Assembly (NCBI GenBank): GCA_017466455.1
Contig: JAFTUD010000007.1
Span: 1-63,234 of the forward strand
DNA: 63,234 bases
DNA from: Clostridia bacterium
GTDB taxonomy: Bacteria > Bacillota_A > Clostridia > Oscillospirales > CAG-272
Direction: 5' to 3'
How positions within the stretch are numbered: position 1 is the stretch's first letter; the number at the start of each line of letters is the position of its first letter. The notes under the pieces were generated by a model that saw only the letters and a program-made list of their open reading frames with translations, did not search any database and had not been told where the DNA came from. The position numbers and the translations under genes are program-made. Positions 1 to 8,729 of this stretch are shown here, piece after piece.

Positions 1-385
1 CATATCGAGTTGAGCGTAGCGAAACATATCGAGTCCCAACGGGACATATAAGAACCTAACCTACCTGTTCTTGCGAACAGTTTTGCTAAAGCAAAAGTGA
101 AAATCAAATAGCATTTTCACGGTTAGAACCTTGTTACTCGCTTTGCTCGTAATCGAGCTTGCGATAGCACCACTCTGAACTCCGCATTGCGACTCCCTTC
201 GGTCGCTTGCATGGCTACCACCAGCCAATCGCACTTCGCCGAGGCTCGTGTTACGACTCCCTACGGTCGCATGCATAGGTAATTCTAACAAAAAGCAAGT
301 TTTTGAGAATTACGATATCTTGGACTGTCACTTATCCGCATTTGCGAAGCACTCTCGCCGCCGGGGGCTTCCCCGGTCCGCATTC
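1..385. repeat. Intergenic mosaic of palindromic modules
   Basis: No gene is visible. The stretch is built of modules that recur elsewhere in the window: CATATCG-separated hairpins (1-47), a string of nested palindromes (48-165) that is almost identical at 21434-21545, two copies of a GCGACTCCC..GGTCGC hairpin, an AGCCAATCGCACTTCGCC module, a GTAATTCT..AGAATTAC hairpin (279-313) and a CCGGGGG..CCCCGG hairpin (about 360-378). Any open frames here are by-products of the repeats. Confidence 0.85.
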
Positions 386-413
386 AAAAAGCACTGCTCA
401 CGCAGTGCTTTTT
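386..413. terminator. Bidirectional intrinsic terminator
   Basis: Perfect 7-bp stem GCACTGC (391-397) / GCAGTGC (402-408) with a 4-base loop. A-run on the left and T-run on the right make it usable on both strands; it closes the MORN gene on the minus strand. Confidence 0.85.
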
Positions 414-414
414 A

Positions 415-2058
415 TTATATTTTTCCAGGTTTTATTTCAGTTTTGCGTCCGTATTCGGTAAGGGTGACGCTTGATGCTATAAAATCGCCACTCCACGAGC
501 CCTCGTAGGTTTTTGAGCCTATTTTATAAGTGCCTTTTCCCCAACCCTCGTCATAGGGATAATGATTTATTGAGCCCTCAAAAACGCCACCGTTTGGATA
601 TGTCACCCTACCGTGGTCCCACACATACATATCAAAGGCGACATAGCCCTCGAAAATTGTGCCGTTTTTAAGCGTTTGCTTTATAAAGCCGTGGTCTATT
701 TTCCCCTTAATAAATATGCCCTCGGTAACTGTTCCGTCCTTTTCAACGAGCCTGCCAAGGCCGTGCTTAAGTCCGTCGGAGAAGTAGCCCTCATAAATGC
801 TACCGTCCTCGTCCTTTTTCCATCCGTAGCCCTCTTGCGCTCCATTAACGAAGAATCCGTCAATTACGACACTACCGTTATCATCATAGTATTTACCGCG
901 ACCGTGAGGAACATGGGTGTGTCCGCCGTGAATTCCGGCGGAGTCGTAGAAATATTCGCCCTTATAGGTCAGATCCATTCCCCACTCCATTGTGCCAACC
1001 CTTCCGTCCGGCTTATAATTTAGGCACGGGTCGTGCGCGTCCTTATCGGCAAGACCGCTTGGTCCGTTGCGTTTCCTTGAGGATGTGGCTGAATTTGAGT
1101 ATGCTGAGGCAGATGAATATGTGCTTGATGAGCTTACGCTTTCGCGACCCTTTTTATAGCCCTCATCATAGCCCTTTTTATAGCCGATGCTCTCGCCAAG
1201 CTCCTTCATTTTATCAAGCAGGCTTGATGATGTGCCCGCTCCTCCGGAAAACTCCTTTTTAGCCTTTTCGTAGCCTTCATCATAGCCCTTTTTATAGCCG
1301 TCATTTTCGCCGAGTTTTCTTCCCTCTATTCTGCCGTCGATGTAGGTTTTTTCGCCACTGTGTGCTTGCTTTTCCTCTTCCTTGCCCTTTTTATAGCCCT
1401 CATCGTAGCCCTTTTTGTAGCCGTCCTTTTCACCGAGTTTTCTACCCTCTATTCTGCCGAGAATAAAGGTTTTATCATTGTCAAGGTCCTTATCTCTTTT
1501 CTCCCAGCCCTCTCTATATCCTGCCTTATAGCCCTTGTCGTATTCGCCATTTTTCGCGCTATTATCGCCTTGCGCGCCCTTTGAGGAGTAGATGGTGCTA
1601 CTGCTCGCATTTTGGCTGTTTTTGGCGGTGTTATCGCCATTTTTTGATGAAATGTCGGGGAATGTGTCTGATTTTTGGGTATTTTTGCCGAGCGAGCCAC
1701 CTGTCTGCGCGCCTGCGCTTAAGCCTGCGCCTGTATCATTTACCCTTAGCTCGCGAAGCCTTGCGTCGTACTCGTCCTTTTCTATGTAGTCAAGCAACAA
1801 TCCGTTGTCGTACCTGCCGTAATAGACCTCGCCATCATCTATCCATTCTGACACGCCGTGCGCCTCGCCGTTTTTGAACTCGCCCCTTTGGTATGTGCCG
1901 TCGGTCCATCTCATTTCGCCGAAGCCGTCAAGCTGTCCGTTTTTAAAATCGCCCTCATAGGACTCACCGCTTGACCAAACGATTTTACCCTTGCCGTGGG
2001 GCTGATTTTTTATATTTACATCGCCTATGTAGCTAAAGCTACTGTTTTGAATTTTCAT
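415..2058 (-). CDS. MORN-repeat protein with central Gly-Lys-Tyr repeats
   Basis: 547 residues. The first ~85 and last ~180 residues carry MORN repeats (YEGDFKNGQLDGFGEM type), a beta-hairpin repeat often used in scaffolding or membrane association. The middle is low complexity, with Ser/Asn-rich linkers and at least four copies of a GYKKGYDEGYKKG-type repeat, two preceded by a GRIEGRKLGE unit. No signal peptide or membrane helix is seen, so it is probably cytoplasmic. Start: ATG behind a GAAAGAGAG ribosome site. The LUD gene lies 21 bases upstream in the same direction. The exact role is unknown; a cell-architecture scaffold is a guess. Confidence 0.85.
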   Translation of the reverse strand: MKIQNSSFSYIGDVNIKNQPHGKGKIVWSSGESYEGDFKNGQLDGFGEMRWTDGTYQRGEFKNGEAHGVSEWIDDGEVYYGRYDNGLLLDYIEKDEYDARLRELRVNDTGAGLSAGAQTGGSLGKNTQKSDTFPDISSKNGDNTAKNSQNASSSTIYSSKGAQGDNSAKNGEYDKGYKAGYREGWEKRDKDLDNDKTFILGRIEGRKLGEKDGYKKGYDEGYKKGKEEEKQAHSGEKTYIDGRIEGRKLGENDGYKKGYDEGYEKAKKEFSGGAGTSSSLLDKMKELGESIGYKKGYDEGYKKGRESVSSSSTYSSASAYSNSATSSRKRNGPSGLADKDAHDPCLNYKPDGRVGTMEWGMDLTYKGEYFYDSAGIHGGHTHVPHGRGKYYDDNGSVVIDGFFVNGAQEGYGWKKDEDGSIYEGYFSDGLKHGLGRLVEKDGTVTEGIFIKGKIDHGFIKQTLKNGTIFEGYVAFDMYVWDHGRVTYPNGGVFEGSINHYPYDEGWGKGTYKIGSKTYEGSWSGDFIASSVTLTEYGRKTEIKPGKI

Positions 2059-2079
2059 ATATTTCTCTCTTTCGCTTTA

Positions 2080-2718
2080 TTAGTAGCCAAGCTCCTCGCC
2101 GACTATGATGAGCTTTATTCTGTCGGGAATTGTTGAAAACCTTGTTACTACCGTATGCGCGCAAATCGTTCCGCCCGCAATCTTACACTCGGAGCATACG
2201 CCATTTTTTGCGCACGGAGTTTGCCTATTCAGGCGCACCGCATTTTTTACGCACGCAATTTCCTTGACCCTCTTATAGGCGCTTTCAATATCGGGGGTAA
2301 TTTTATTTTTTCCCACAACGATAATTACCGTGCGCGGTCCGTGAATCAGCGCGCCCAAGCGGTTGCCGTTTCCGTCTATGTTCAAAATTTCACCGTTTTC
2401 GGTAATCGCATTTGAGCTCATCAGAAAAACATCGCTTAGCAGTGCCTGCCTTTTCGCCTCGGCGCTTTTTTGCGGATCGCTTATCGCATAGGGGTTTAGC
2501 GCGTCGTACTCCTTGCTTACCGCATCGCGAATTCCGCACTCGTCAAGCGTTACCGAGCCACCCCACGAAATTTTAAGCTCCTTTTTCTCAAGGGAAAGCT
2601 CCGCCCTCTTTTTCTCAATGATTTCAAGCACCTTTTCTCTTGCCTTATCCCTCGTTTCCACGAAAAACGCCTCAATTTGCGCCCTTTTTAGATTTTCTAA
2701 CAGCTTTTCTATATTCAT
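2080..2718 (-). CDS. LUD-domain protein (LutC/YkgG-like)
   Basis: 212 residues, the usual length for a stand-alone LUD (DUF162) domain. Family features are the N-terminal helix with AFFVETRDKARE, the glycine-rich GGSVTLDECGIRDA segment and GPRTVIIVVGKNKI near the core. Near the C-terminus four cysteines (CAKNGVCSEC and TIC) could bind a metal or Fe-S cluster. LutC takes part in lactate oxidation with LutA and LutB, but neither is present here, so that role is not supported by context. It lies nine bases after the zinc-ribbon membrane gene and is probably co-transcribed with it. Confidence 0.85.
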   Translation of the reverse strand: MNIEKLLENLKRAQIEAFFVETRDKAREKVLEIIEKKRAELSLEKKELKISWGGSVTLDECGIRDAVSKEYDALNPYAISDPQKSAEAKRQALLSDVFLMSSNAITENGEILNIDGNGNRLGALIHGPRTVIIVVGKNKITPDIESAYKRVKEIACVKNAVRLNRQTPCAKNGVCSECKIAGGTICAHTVVTRFSTIPDRIKLIIVGEELGY

Positions 2719-2727
2719 ATAAACCTC

Positions 2728-3420
2728 TTATAGGAAAAATTTCTTTTTAAGTGACATACGCAGCGGCTTGCAGATTGCAATGACGATCAGCATCATTCCG
2801 ATTATGAATAGCGATATCAATGGATAGATGCTCCATACGAATTTTATCGCGCCGTCAAATACCACTCCGATAAGCAGCTCTATCAACACGGTCAACACGC
2901 CTGTGGCTATTATTGCGCCGCCGTATATATATAAATGTCCGCGCCTTACATATTTTTTGAGCGTTACGCACGTTATAATTATCAGTGCTATCATTCCTAC
3001 AACAGGGAGAGCAAAGGGTAAAAACCAGCCTCCCTGTGTCGCTAAATCTACATAAAGCAGGTAAAGCAGCACTCCCGCAAAATCACAGGACACGAATATT
3101 ACGGGGTTTGGACGTCTAAACCAAAGCGGAAGCACTACCATAATATATGCAAGCGCTATCGCGCCGGACGCGTAGCCTGACCATATTACTGTATGGTGTA
3201 TTGAGAGGTCACAGACAAGGCATAGAATGAATGGGATTATGAATACCATCGTGAAGATGAACATTAGTCCCTTTCTATCGAATTTGTCGGGGGGTGTGTC
3301 TTTTTTAGGGTATGTGCCGCCCTCATCGGTTATAAAATCGGGGTGGTACACCTTGGTTTCGCATATCGGGCATTTCCTCTGCCCGCTTGACAGCTCAACA
3401 CCGCATTTTACACAATACAT
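2728..3420 (-). CDS. Zinc-ribbon multi-pass membrane protein (DUF6320-like)
   Basis: 230 residues from the ATG at 3420. That start is preferred over upstream possibilities because AAAGGAG precedes it and the product then begins with the zinc ribbon MYCVKCGVELSSGQRKCPIC. After a ~35-residue linker come about six hydrophobic helices separated by short basic loops, so it is an integral membrane protein with a cytoplasmic zinc finger at the N-terminus. It resembles the DUF6320 family, which I recall near acyltransferase/hydrolase genes as here. The gene follows the hydrolase-acyltransferase fusion on the same strand. Its function is not known. Confidence 0.75.
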   Translation of the reverse strand: MYCVKCGVELSSGQRKCPICETKVYHPDFITDEGGTYPKKDTPPDKFDRKGLMFIFTMVFIIPFILCLVCDLSIHHTVIWSGYASGAIALAYIMVVLPLWFRRPNPVIFVSCDFAGVLLYLLYVDLATQGGWFLPFALPVVGMIALIIITCVTLKKYVRRGHLYIYGGAIIATGVLTVLIELLIGVVFDGAIKFVWSIYPLISLFIIGMMLIVIAICKPLRMSLKKKFFL

Positions 3421-3503
3421 TTTTGTTCTCCTTTTGTTTTTCAGTCGGAGCTTATCCGCGCACCTATGGCGAAAGCGACTTTCAAGCTCCGCACGCGACG
3501 GCA

Positions 3504-5726
3504 CTATCTTATATTACTTTCTACACAGGGTCTTATATTTTCACTTTTCAGCACGTCGTAAAACGCGCGCTCAAGCAGGGGCTCCTTTATATTTCTTATG
3601 ACGTTTAGGTACGCCCTTTCCTTATAGGTTATAAGTCCCGTATTATAGGGTGCGTACGACTGCACTCCAAGCACAAAGTCAAAGCGCGTAACGTGTTTTT
3701 CCATTTCCTCGGGGAGCCTTATCACCCCAAGGTTTGATAGCGTGAAGCACGAGGTGGTTTCGCCTACGGCGTTAAAAATCAGCTTCATAACTATATTTTT
3801 CAGGAACAATGGCGCAAGCTTCAAAATCATTGTACGCTCACTTTGGACGTTGGTTGAAATGCGTGAGCTTAACTGCTTTTCGTTTATTTGCAGGCTCATT
3901 TGGCTTGAAAATATCCTGCAAAGCTCATCTATTTCGTATTCACCGAGCCTCGGGTCAACTCCCGGAGATATATAGAACACGAAGTTTCGAAGCGTGTTCG
4001 AGTTATATATCTTTCTCAAATTGACGGGAATCAGTATTTTTACCGGCTTATAGCGGCTCGGATTTTTCACCCTTTCCCGTTGAATATCAATGCACGCCTT
4101 AGCCAAAAGCGCGGACAGGTACGCTGTCACGGTTACGCCATACTCCTTTGCCCTTGCGCGCAGCTCATTTGCATTAAAAATGAAGGTGGTGTTAGTCCTG
4201 AATCCATCCTCCTCGGGCGTGCCGGAAAGCTTGAACGCCTTGGTGTCACCGCGTTTTCCGTGCACAGGACTATCAATTTTCATAAATGAATCCTCAAGCT
4301 CGCCCTCTGACGGCTCCTCTAATGTATCGAGAATTCCGTCACCTGTGGGTATTCCGATGCCGTGCTTGATTTTAAGATATTCCGCAACTAATGTTTTCAA
4401 GAACACAAGTCCGCCGTTACCGTCGGTTAATGCGTGGAAAAATTCTACCGCTATCCTCTTTTCGTGTACTATCACGCGAAATGCGCATTTTCTTATATCG
4501 TCAAACGCCATACGTGACAACGGAAACGGCTTTTCCTCCATTATCTCGGGCGCCTTCGGTACCTCCTCAATATAGTACCAAAACATTCCTGTCTTTAGTC
4601 TTACGGCAATTGACGGAAAACGTCTCGCGGTTATATCAAGAGCGTTTTTGAGGCACTCTGTGTCGATAATTTCATCAAGAGTGGCACTCAATCGGAATAC
4701 ATTGCTCCAATTTCTACGTCTTGCCGCAGGGTAGATTTTCGCTGAGTTATCAAGCGCCATCCAGCGCAGCTTTTTACGATGGGTGACCACCCTCAAAAAT
4801 CCGGATATTTTGTCAAAAACGTTCTCGTTTTCCTTTAGGTTATAGAGGGGGTAGGCGTGCCACATATTCGGCGCTACTACTACCTTGCTCCGCACTCCGC
4901 TATCGCATAGCTTATCGTTTAAGCGGGTTGCGTCGCTTAGCATTATCTCGTCACCGCCGACAAATATAAGTGATGGCGGCATTCCCTCAAGATCTCCAAA
5001 CAACGGTGATGCAAGCGGGTTTGACTTTATTTTTATATCCTCGAGGTCGTCGCCTATGCATCTTGGCACAATTTTTCCATCTCTATCAAGCGCGCCATGC
5101 ATATAGCAATCGGCAAAAAGCTTTAATCTCTCATAGGTGATTGAAGGGTCACTTTTCTTGTTTGTCTTATAGCTCTCACCGGATAGAGTAAGGTCTGTCC
5201 ACGGCGATATTGCGATAATTCCCGCGGGCATCTTGTCGCCCTTTTCCTTTAATTTCAGGCAAAGAGAATAGCATAGCCCTCCGCCTGCGCTTTCGCCGCA
5301 TAAAATCACGTCGCTTGGCTCTTTTTCCATTGCCAAAATGCTTTTATACACGGCATAAACGTCATCAACCGCGCACGGAAATTTATTCTCGGGGGCGAGT
5401 CGGTACGCGGGTGCGTAGACTCTGCAGCCGTAACGCGCCGCAAGCACCGATGCAAAGCCATTTGCGTAGCCAAGCTCTCCGCACGTGTATCCTCCGCCGT
5501 GGAGATAGAGTATGACGCTATCTGAAACGAGATCGTTTGGCGTTATCTCAAGCATTTCTAATTTGCCGACGTGGAGCGTTTCGCTCTTTACCTGCTTTTT
5601 GCTTGATAGCGCTATGACAGCGCCCAATCGCTCTTGCCATTTTCTCGTTCTTTCAAGCGAGAATCCACCGGATACGGAATTTATCATTGCAATCTGCGTT
5701 CTCATAAATTTTGACGATAGCTTCAT
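3504..5726 (-). CDS. Alpha/beta-hydrolase fused to condensation-like acyltransferase
   Basis: 740 residues in two parts. Residues ~1-315 are an HSL-type (abhydrolase_3) esterase: oxyanion motif HGGG (76-79), nucleophile elbow GESAG with S146, then D259 (VGGDEIM) and H290 (MWHAYPL) as the likely triad. Residues ~335-740 resemble the condensation / alcohol acetyltransferase fold, with the HxxxDG-type motif HALTDG at 431-436, in a family that moves acyl groups between carriers or alcohols. The fusion suggests ester hydrolysis coupled to acyl transfer, possibly on a lipid. No signal peptide. It is followed by the zinc-ribbon membrane protein. Substrate unknown. Confidence 0.8.
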   Translation of the reverse strand: MKLSSKFMRTQIAMINSVSGGFSLERTRKWQERLGAVIALSSKKQVKSETLHVGKLEMLEITPNDLVSDSVILYLHGGGYTCGELGYANGFASVLAARYGCRVYAPAYRLAPENKFPCAVDDVYAVYKSILAMEKEPSDVILCGESAGGGLCYSLCLKLKEKGDKMPAGIIAISPWTDLTLSGESYKTNKKSDPSITYERLKLFADCYMHGALDRDGKIVPRCIGDDLEDIKIKSNPLASPLFGDLEGMPPSLIFVGGDEIMLSDATRLNDKLCDSGVRSKVVVAPNMWHAYPLYNLKENENVFDKISGFLRVVTHRKKLRWMALDNSAKIYPAARRRNWSNVFRLSATLDEIIDTECLKNALDITARRFPSIAVRLKTGMFWYYIEEVPKAPEIMEEKPFPLSRMAFDDIRKCAFRVIVHEKRIAVEFFHALTDGNGGLVFLKTLVAEYLKIKHGIGIPTGDGILDTLEEPSEGELEDSFMKIDSPVHGKRGDTKAFKLSGTPEEDGFRTNTTFIFNANELRARAKEYGVTVTAYLSALLAKACIDIQRERVKNPSRYKPVKILIPVNLRKIYNSNTLRNFVFYISPGVDPRLGEYEIDELCRIFSSQMSLQINEKQLSSRISTNVQSERTMILKLAPLFLKNIVMKLIFNAVGETTSCFTLSNLGVIRLPEEMEKHVTRFDFVLGVQSYAPYNTGLITYKERAYLNVIRNIKEPLLERAFYDVLKSENIRPCVESNIR

Positions 5727-6264
5727 TTTCTCACCTCCTGTCGGTGCGGACCGACTGCCATATTTCGATATTATTCAAAACTAATTTCTTCTCTTGTCCT
5801 CGACAATGCCACACGCGCCAAAAAGGATAGGCGCGTATTTGTTTAATTCAAGCGCTTTCACCCGACGGTGCGGACCGACTGCCATATTTCGATATTATTT
5901 AGAGCTATTTTGTTCTTTTAGTCCCTATGCCTTAATTCTTTTCCTTTTCTTTTGTTTTACTTTTTTCAGTAAAGAAAAGTAAAAACCCAACCATCGTTTT
6001 AAAGAAAAGTAAAAATCCAACCATCTTTTATTATTTTAACACAAAACAATAAAATAATCAATATATATTTGTAACGCGCGCAAAACGGGAGCTCTTTCGA
6101 TTATTTTAAAATATGTTCAATTGCTCACTTGTTAATATATATTTGGCTTTTCAATACTGAATTTGACGGATATTTTGCAATTAAAACCCGCCAAACGCTT
6201 TTGCCAAGCGGGATTTCGTTCACATTATTATATGCTCATTTATTAATATGTATTTCAGACGTAA
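5727..6264. repeat. Intergenic repeats: 34-bp direct repeat and A/T-rich hairpins
   Basis: A ~34-bp unit (GGTGCGGACCGACTGCCATA plus a TTTCGATATTATT tail) occurs at 5741-5775 and 5866-5899. Hairpins of the TTACTTTTCTTT..AAGAAAAGTAA type (family H) lie around 5945-6030, directly upstream of the hydrolase fusion. 6187-6211 holds a CCCGC..GCGGG hairpin. No coding potential is seen. Confidence 0.7.
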
Positions 6265-6295
6265 GCAAAAATACCTTGCGCTCGGCAAGGTATTT
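6265..6295 (-). terminator. Intrinsic terminator of metA
   Basis: Stem ATACCTTGC (6271-6279) / GCAAGGTAT (6285-6293), followed on the minus strand by a T-rich run; it lies 22 bases after the metA stop. Confidence 0.8.
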
Positions 6296-6314
6296 TCATT
6301 ATTTGATTAGACGA

Positions 6315-7247
6315 TTATTCCTCATTTGGCTGGATTTTTATCTTGTTTCTGTCGTATGGCGTTACCTGATATACGTAGTAATTGAGCCAATTTGAGTAGA
6401 ACACATTTGCGGTTGACACCCAGTTGGGAACGACGAGGGTTTTCGCTGCGTTGCGGAAATAGTTTTTAGGGGGCTCAATGGGGAGTCCCTTTAAAAGATC
6501 TCTTTCGTACTCACGCTTTAGCGTATCTCTGTCGTATTCCATATGTCCCATAATGTAGAATTGGCGTCCGTCCTCGGAGCGCGCGATTGACACGCCGATT
6601 TCATCGCTACCAGCAATGATAATGAGGTCCTTTGCCTTTTCAAATTCCTCGGGTGGGATTGTCGTATGGCGGGAATGAGGCATAAAGAACTCCTCATCCG
6701 TACCCTTTAAAATGGGGTCAAAAAGAACATATTTCCTGTGTGGGAACACTCCAAAAAGCTTTTTATCAAGCTGAATTTTGTTCATTCCGTAGTAGTAATG
6801 AAGCGCCGCCTGCGCGCCCCAGCAGATAAATAGCGTGCTTTGGACATTTGTCTTTGCAAAATCAAGGATTTCAGTAAGCTCCTTCCAGTATTTTACATCC
6901 TCAAAGTCCATTTGCTCAACGGGCGCGCCCGTTATAATCATTCCGTCAAAGCGCTCGTTTCTAACCTCGTTAAAGGTCTTGTAAAAGCGTTGAAGGTGCT
7001 GAAGCGGAGTGTTTTTTCCTATATATGTTTCCGTTCCTATAAGGGTAACCTTTATTTGAAGCGGAGAGTTTGAAAGAAGCCTTATAAGCTGTGTTTCCGT
7101 TTCAATTTTGGTGGGCATGAGGTTCAAAATCGCGATTTCAATCGGTCTTATGTCCTGCGAATGCGCCCTTTCGTGGTTCATTACAAAGACATTTTCCTCA
7201 CTAAGCGTAGTATATGCAGGTATGTCCTTTGGAATTATAATTGGCAT
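6315..7247 (-). CDS. metA: Homoserine O-acetyltransferase (MetA family)
   Basis: 310 residues from the ATG at 7247, placed six bases after an AGGAGGG ribosome site; an in-frame ATG further upstream has none. MetA transfers an acyl group to homoserine, the first committed step to methionine. The catalytic set is visible at family numbering: C142 (FICWGAQ), H235 and E237 (GHMEYD). Residue 111 is glutamate (GAPVEQMDF). In this family E111 marks acetyl-CoA users and glycine marks succinyl-CoA users, so despite the usual 'succinyltransferase' label this enzyme should make O-acetylhomoserine. That fits the metY gene upstream, separated by a family A element. Confidence 0.93.
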   Translation of the reverse strand: MPIIIPKDIPAYTTLSEENVFVMNHERAHSQDIRPIEIAILNLMPTKIETETQLIRLLSNSPLQIKVTLIGTETYIGKNTPLQHLQRFYKTFNEVRNERFDGMIITGAPVEQMDFEDVKYWKELTEILDFAKTNVQSTLFICWGAQAALHYYYGMNKIQLDKKLFGVFPHRKYVLFDPILKGTDEEFFMPHSRHTTIPPEEFEKAKDLIIIAGSDEIGVSIARSEDGRQFYIMGHMEYDRDTLKREYERDLLKGLPIEPPKNYFRNAAKTLVVPNWVSTANVFYSNWLNYYVYQVTPYDRNKIKIQPNEE

Positions 7248-7274
7248 AAAGCTCCCTCCTTTTTTGTTTATTTT

Positions 7275-7455
7275 TCGCTCATCTATGAGCGAGCAACGAA
7301 GCATAACAAAGCATAAAGCCTTAAATTTAAGAGCATTTAGGCAAAGTTAGGCAAGGCGCACCGGAAACGGTGGGCGCAGGCGCACTTAATTGTGCGTCAA
7401 GGTCACCGTTGAGGAGCAACGAAGCATAACGAAGCATAAATCTCTTAAAGATTGT
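7275..7455. repeat. Family A palindromic element (A1) plus a short partial copy
   Basis: 7322-7455 carries the family A core: GTTAGGCAAGGCGCAC, stem CGGTG / CACCG around an inner GCAC / GTGC hairpin, then GAGGAGCAACGAAGCATAACG. The outer arms pair TTTAAGAG (7325-7332) with CTCTTAAA (7442-7449); the second arm spans the metY stop codon. 7275-7316 is a short copy of the right half behind a CGCTCATCTATGAGCG hairpin. Confidence 0.8.
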
Positions 7456-8713
7456 TAAGTGCTTGGCTGAGATCGTTTATAATATCCTCTGCATTTTCAA
7501 TGCCTACGCTAAGACGAATGAGGTTGTCGGCAATTCCGATTGCCTCGAGGTCGGCGCTTGACAATTGACGGTGGGTTGTTGATGCTGGATGCAATACGCA
7601 GGAGCGCGCATCGGCTACATGAGTTACGATTTTGAGCATTTTCAGGTTTTCCATAAACTCGGCAGCCTTTTTGCTTCCGCCCTTAACGCCGAAGCTCATC
7701 ATTCCGCCCATACCGTTTGGCATATATTTCTTTGCAAGGTCAAAATACTTGTCGCTTTCAAGTGACGGATGCTTTACCCATTCAACATTCTCGTTTTCGG
7801 AGAGGAATTTAGCGACCTTTTTCGCATTTTCGCTATGTCTTTCCATACGGAGAGCAAGCGTTTCCATACCGAGGTTGGTGAGGAATGCGTTTTGTGGGCT
7901 CATAATAGCACCGAGGTCACGCATCATCTGAACTCTGCACTTAACACCGAATGCGGTTTTGCCAAGGGTGGAGTAAACAAGTCCGTGATAGCTCTCATCG
8001 GGAACTAAAAATTCCTTGTATCTGTCGGTTGCGGTAAAGTCAAAGTTACCGCCGTCAATTATGCAACCGCCAAGGGCAACTGCGTGTCCGTCAAGGTATT
8101 TTGATGATGAATAAAGAACGATGTTTGCGCCGAAGTCAAGAGGTCTGCAAAGCACGGGAGTAACGAGTGTGTTATCAACCATGAATAGCACCTTGTGGCG
8201 CTTTGCAATGCTTGCGATTTTATCGAAATCAAGCACTACAATCGTAGGATTTGCAAGTGTTTCGGCAAAGATTACCTTTGTTTTGTCGTCAACGAGCGCG
8301 TCAATTTGCTCCTCACTGTCATCGAGGTCAAAGAAACGGCACTCAATACCGTATTTTTTGAGTGTAACGGCAAAAAGATTGTATGTTCCGCCATAGATTG
8401 CCTTTGCGGAAACGATGTTGTCACCTGCGTTACAAACATTAAGGATTGCAAGAAGTGTTGCGCTCATTCCCGAGGCGCAAGCAATTCCGCAAGAACCGCC
8501 GTCAAGCGCGCAAAGCTTGCTTTCAAATGCGGAAACGGTTGGGTTGGCAAGACGGGTGTAGAAATATCCGTCAGCCTTCAAATCAAATAGGTCTGCAAGA
8601 CCCTCTGCTGTATCGTATGCGTATGTTGTGCTTTGAACAATCGGCACAACTCTTGGCTCGCCATTCTTTGGCTCATAGCCTGCTTGCACGCATAAAGTAT
8701 CTAATTTTGACAT
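7445..8713 (-). CDS. metY: O-acetylhomoserine sulfhydrylase (MetY)
   Basis: 422 residues, full length for the Cys/Met-metabolism PLP family. It makes homocysteine from O-acetylhomoserine and sulfide, with a PLP Schiff base on K205 in SSSKYLDGH. The N-terminus (DTLCVQAGYEPKNGEPRVVP) and the YTRLANPTVSAFE segment are typical of the OAH sulfhydrylase branch. ATG follows GAAGGTG. The product of metA, downstream on the same strand, is its predicted substrate. The leader (8714-8868) shows no SAM or T-box riboswitch but an array of hairpins. Its last codons form one arm of element A1. Confidence 0.94.
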   Translation of the reverse strand: MSKLDTLCVQAGYEPKNGEPRVVPIVQSTTYAYDTAEGLADLFDLKADGYFYTRLANPTVSAFESKLCALDGGSCGIACASGMSATLLAILNVCNAGDNIVSAKAIYGGTYNLFAVTLKKYGIECRFFDLDDSEEQIDALVDDKTKVIFAETLANPTIVVLDFDKIASIAKRHKVLFMVDNTLVTPVLCRPLDFGANIVLYSSSKYLDGHAVALGGCIIDGGNFDFTATDRYKEFLVPDESYHGLVYSTLGKTAFGVKCRVQMMRDLGAIMSPQNAFLTNLGMETLALRMERHSENAKKVAKFLSENENVEWVKHPSLESDKYFDLAKKYMPNGMGGMMSFGVKGGSKKAAEFMENLKMLKIVTHVADARSCVLHPASTTHRQLSSADLEAIGIADNLIRLSVGIENAEDIINDLSQALNNL

Positions 8714-8729
8714 AATTTCACCTTCTTTG

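Noticed and set aside
61..508. Small proteins encoded in the left mosaic
   Set aside because: The frames follow the palindromic repeats, recur wherever the repeats occur and lack ribosome sites.
7322..7455. Family A elements as plain transcription terminators
   Set aside because: They lack a T-run after the stem and contain conserved unpaired bases, so termination alone does not explain them.
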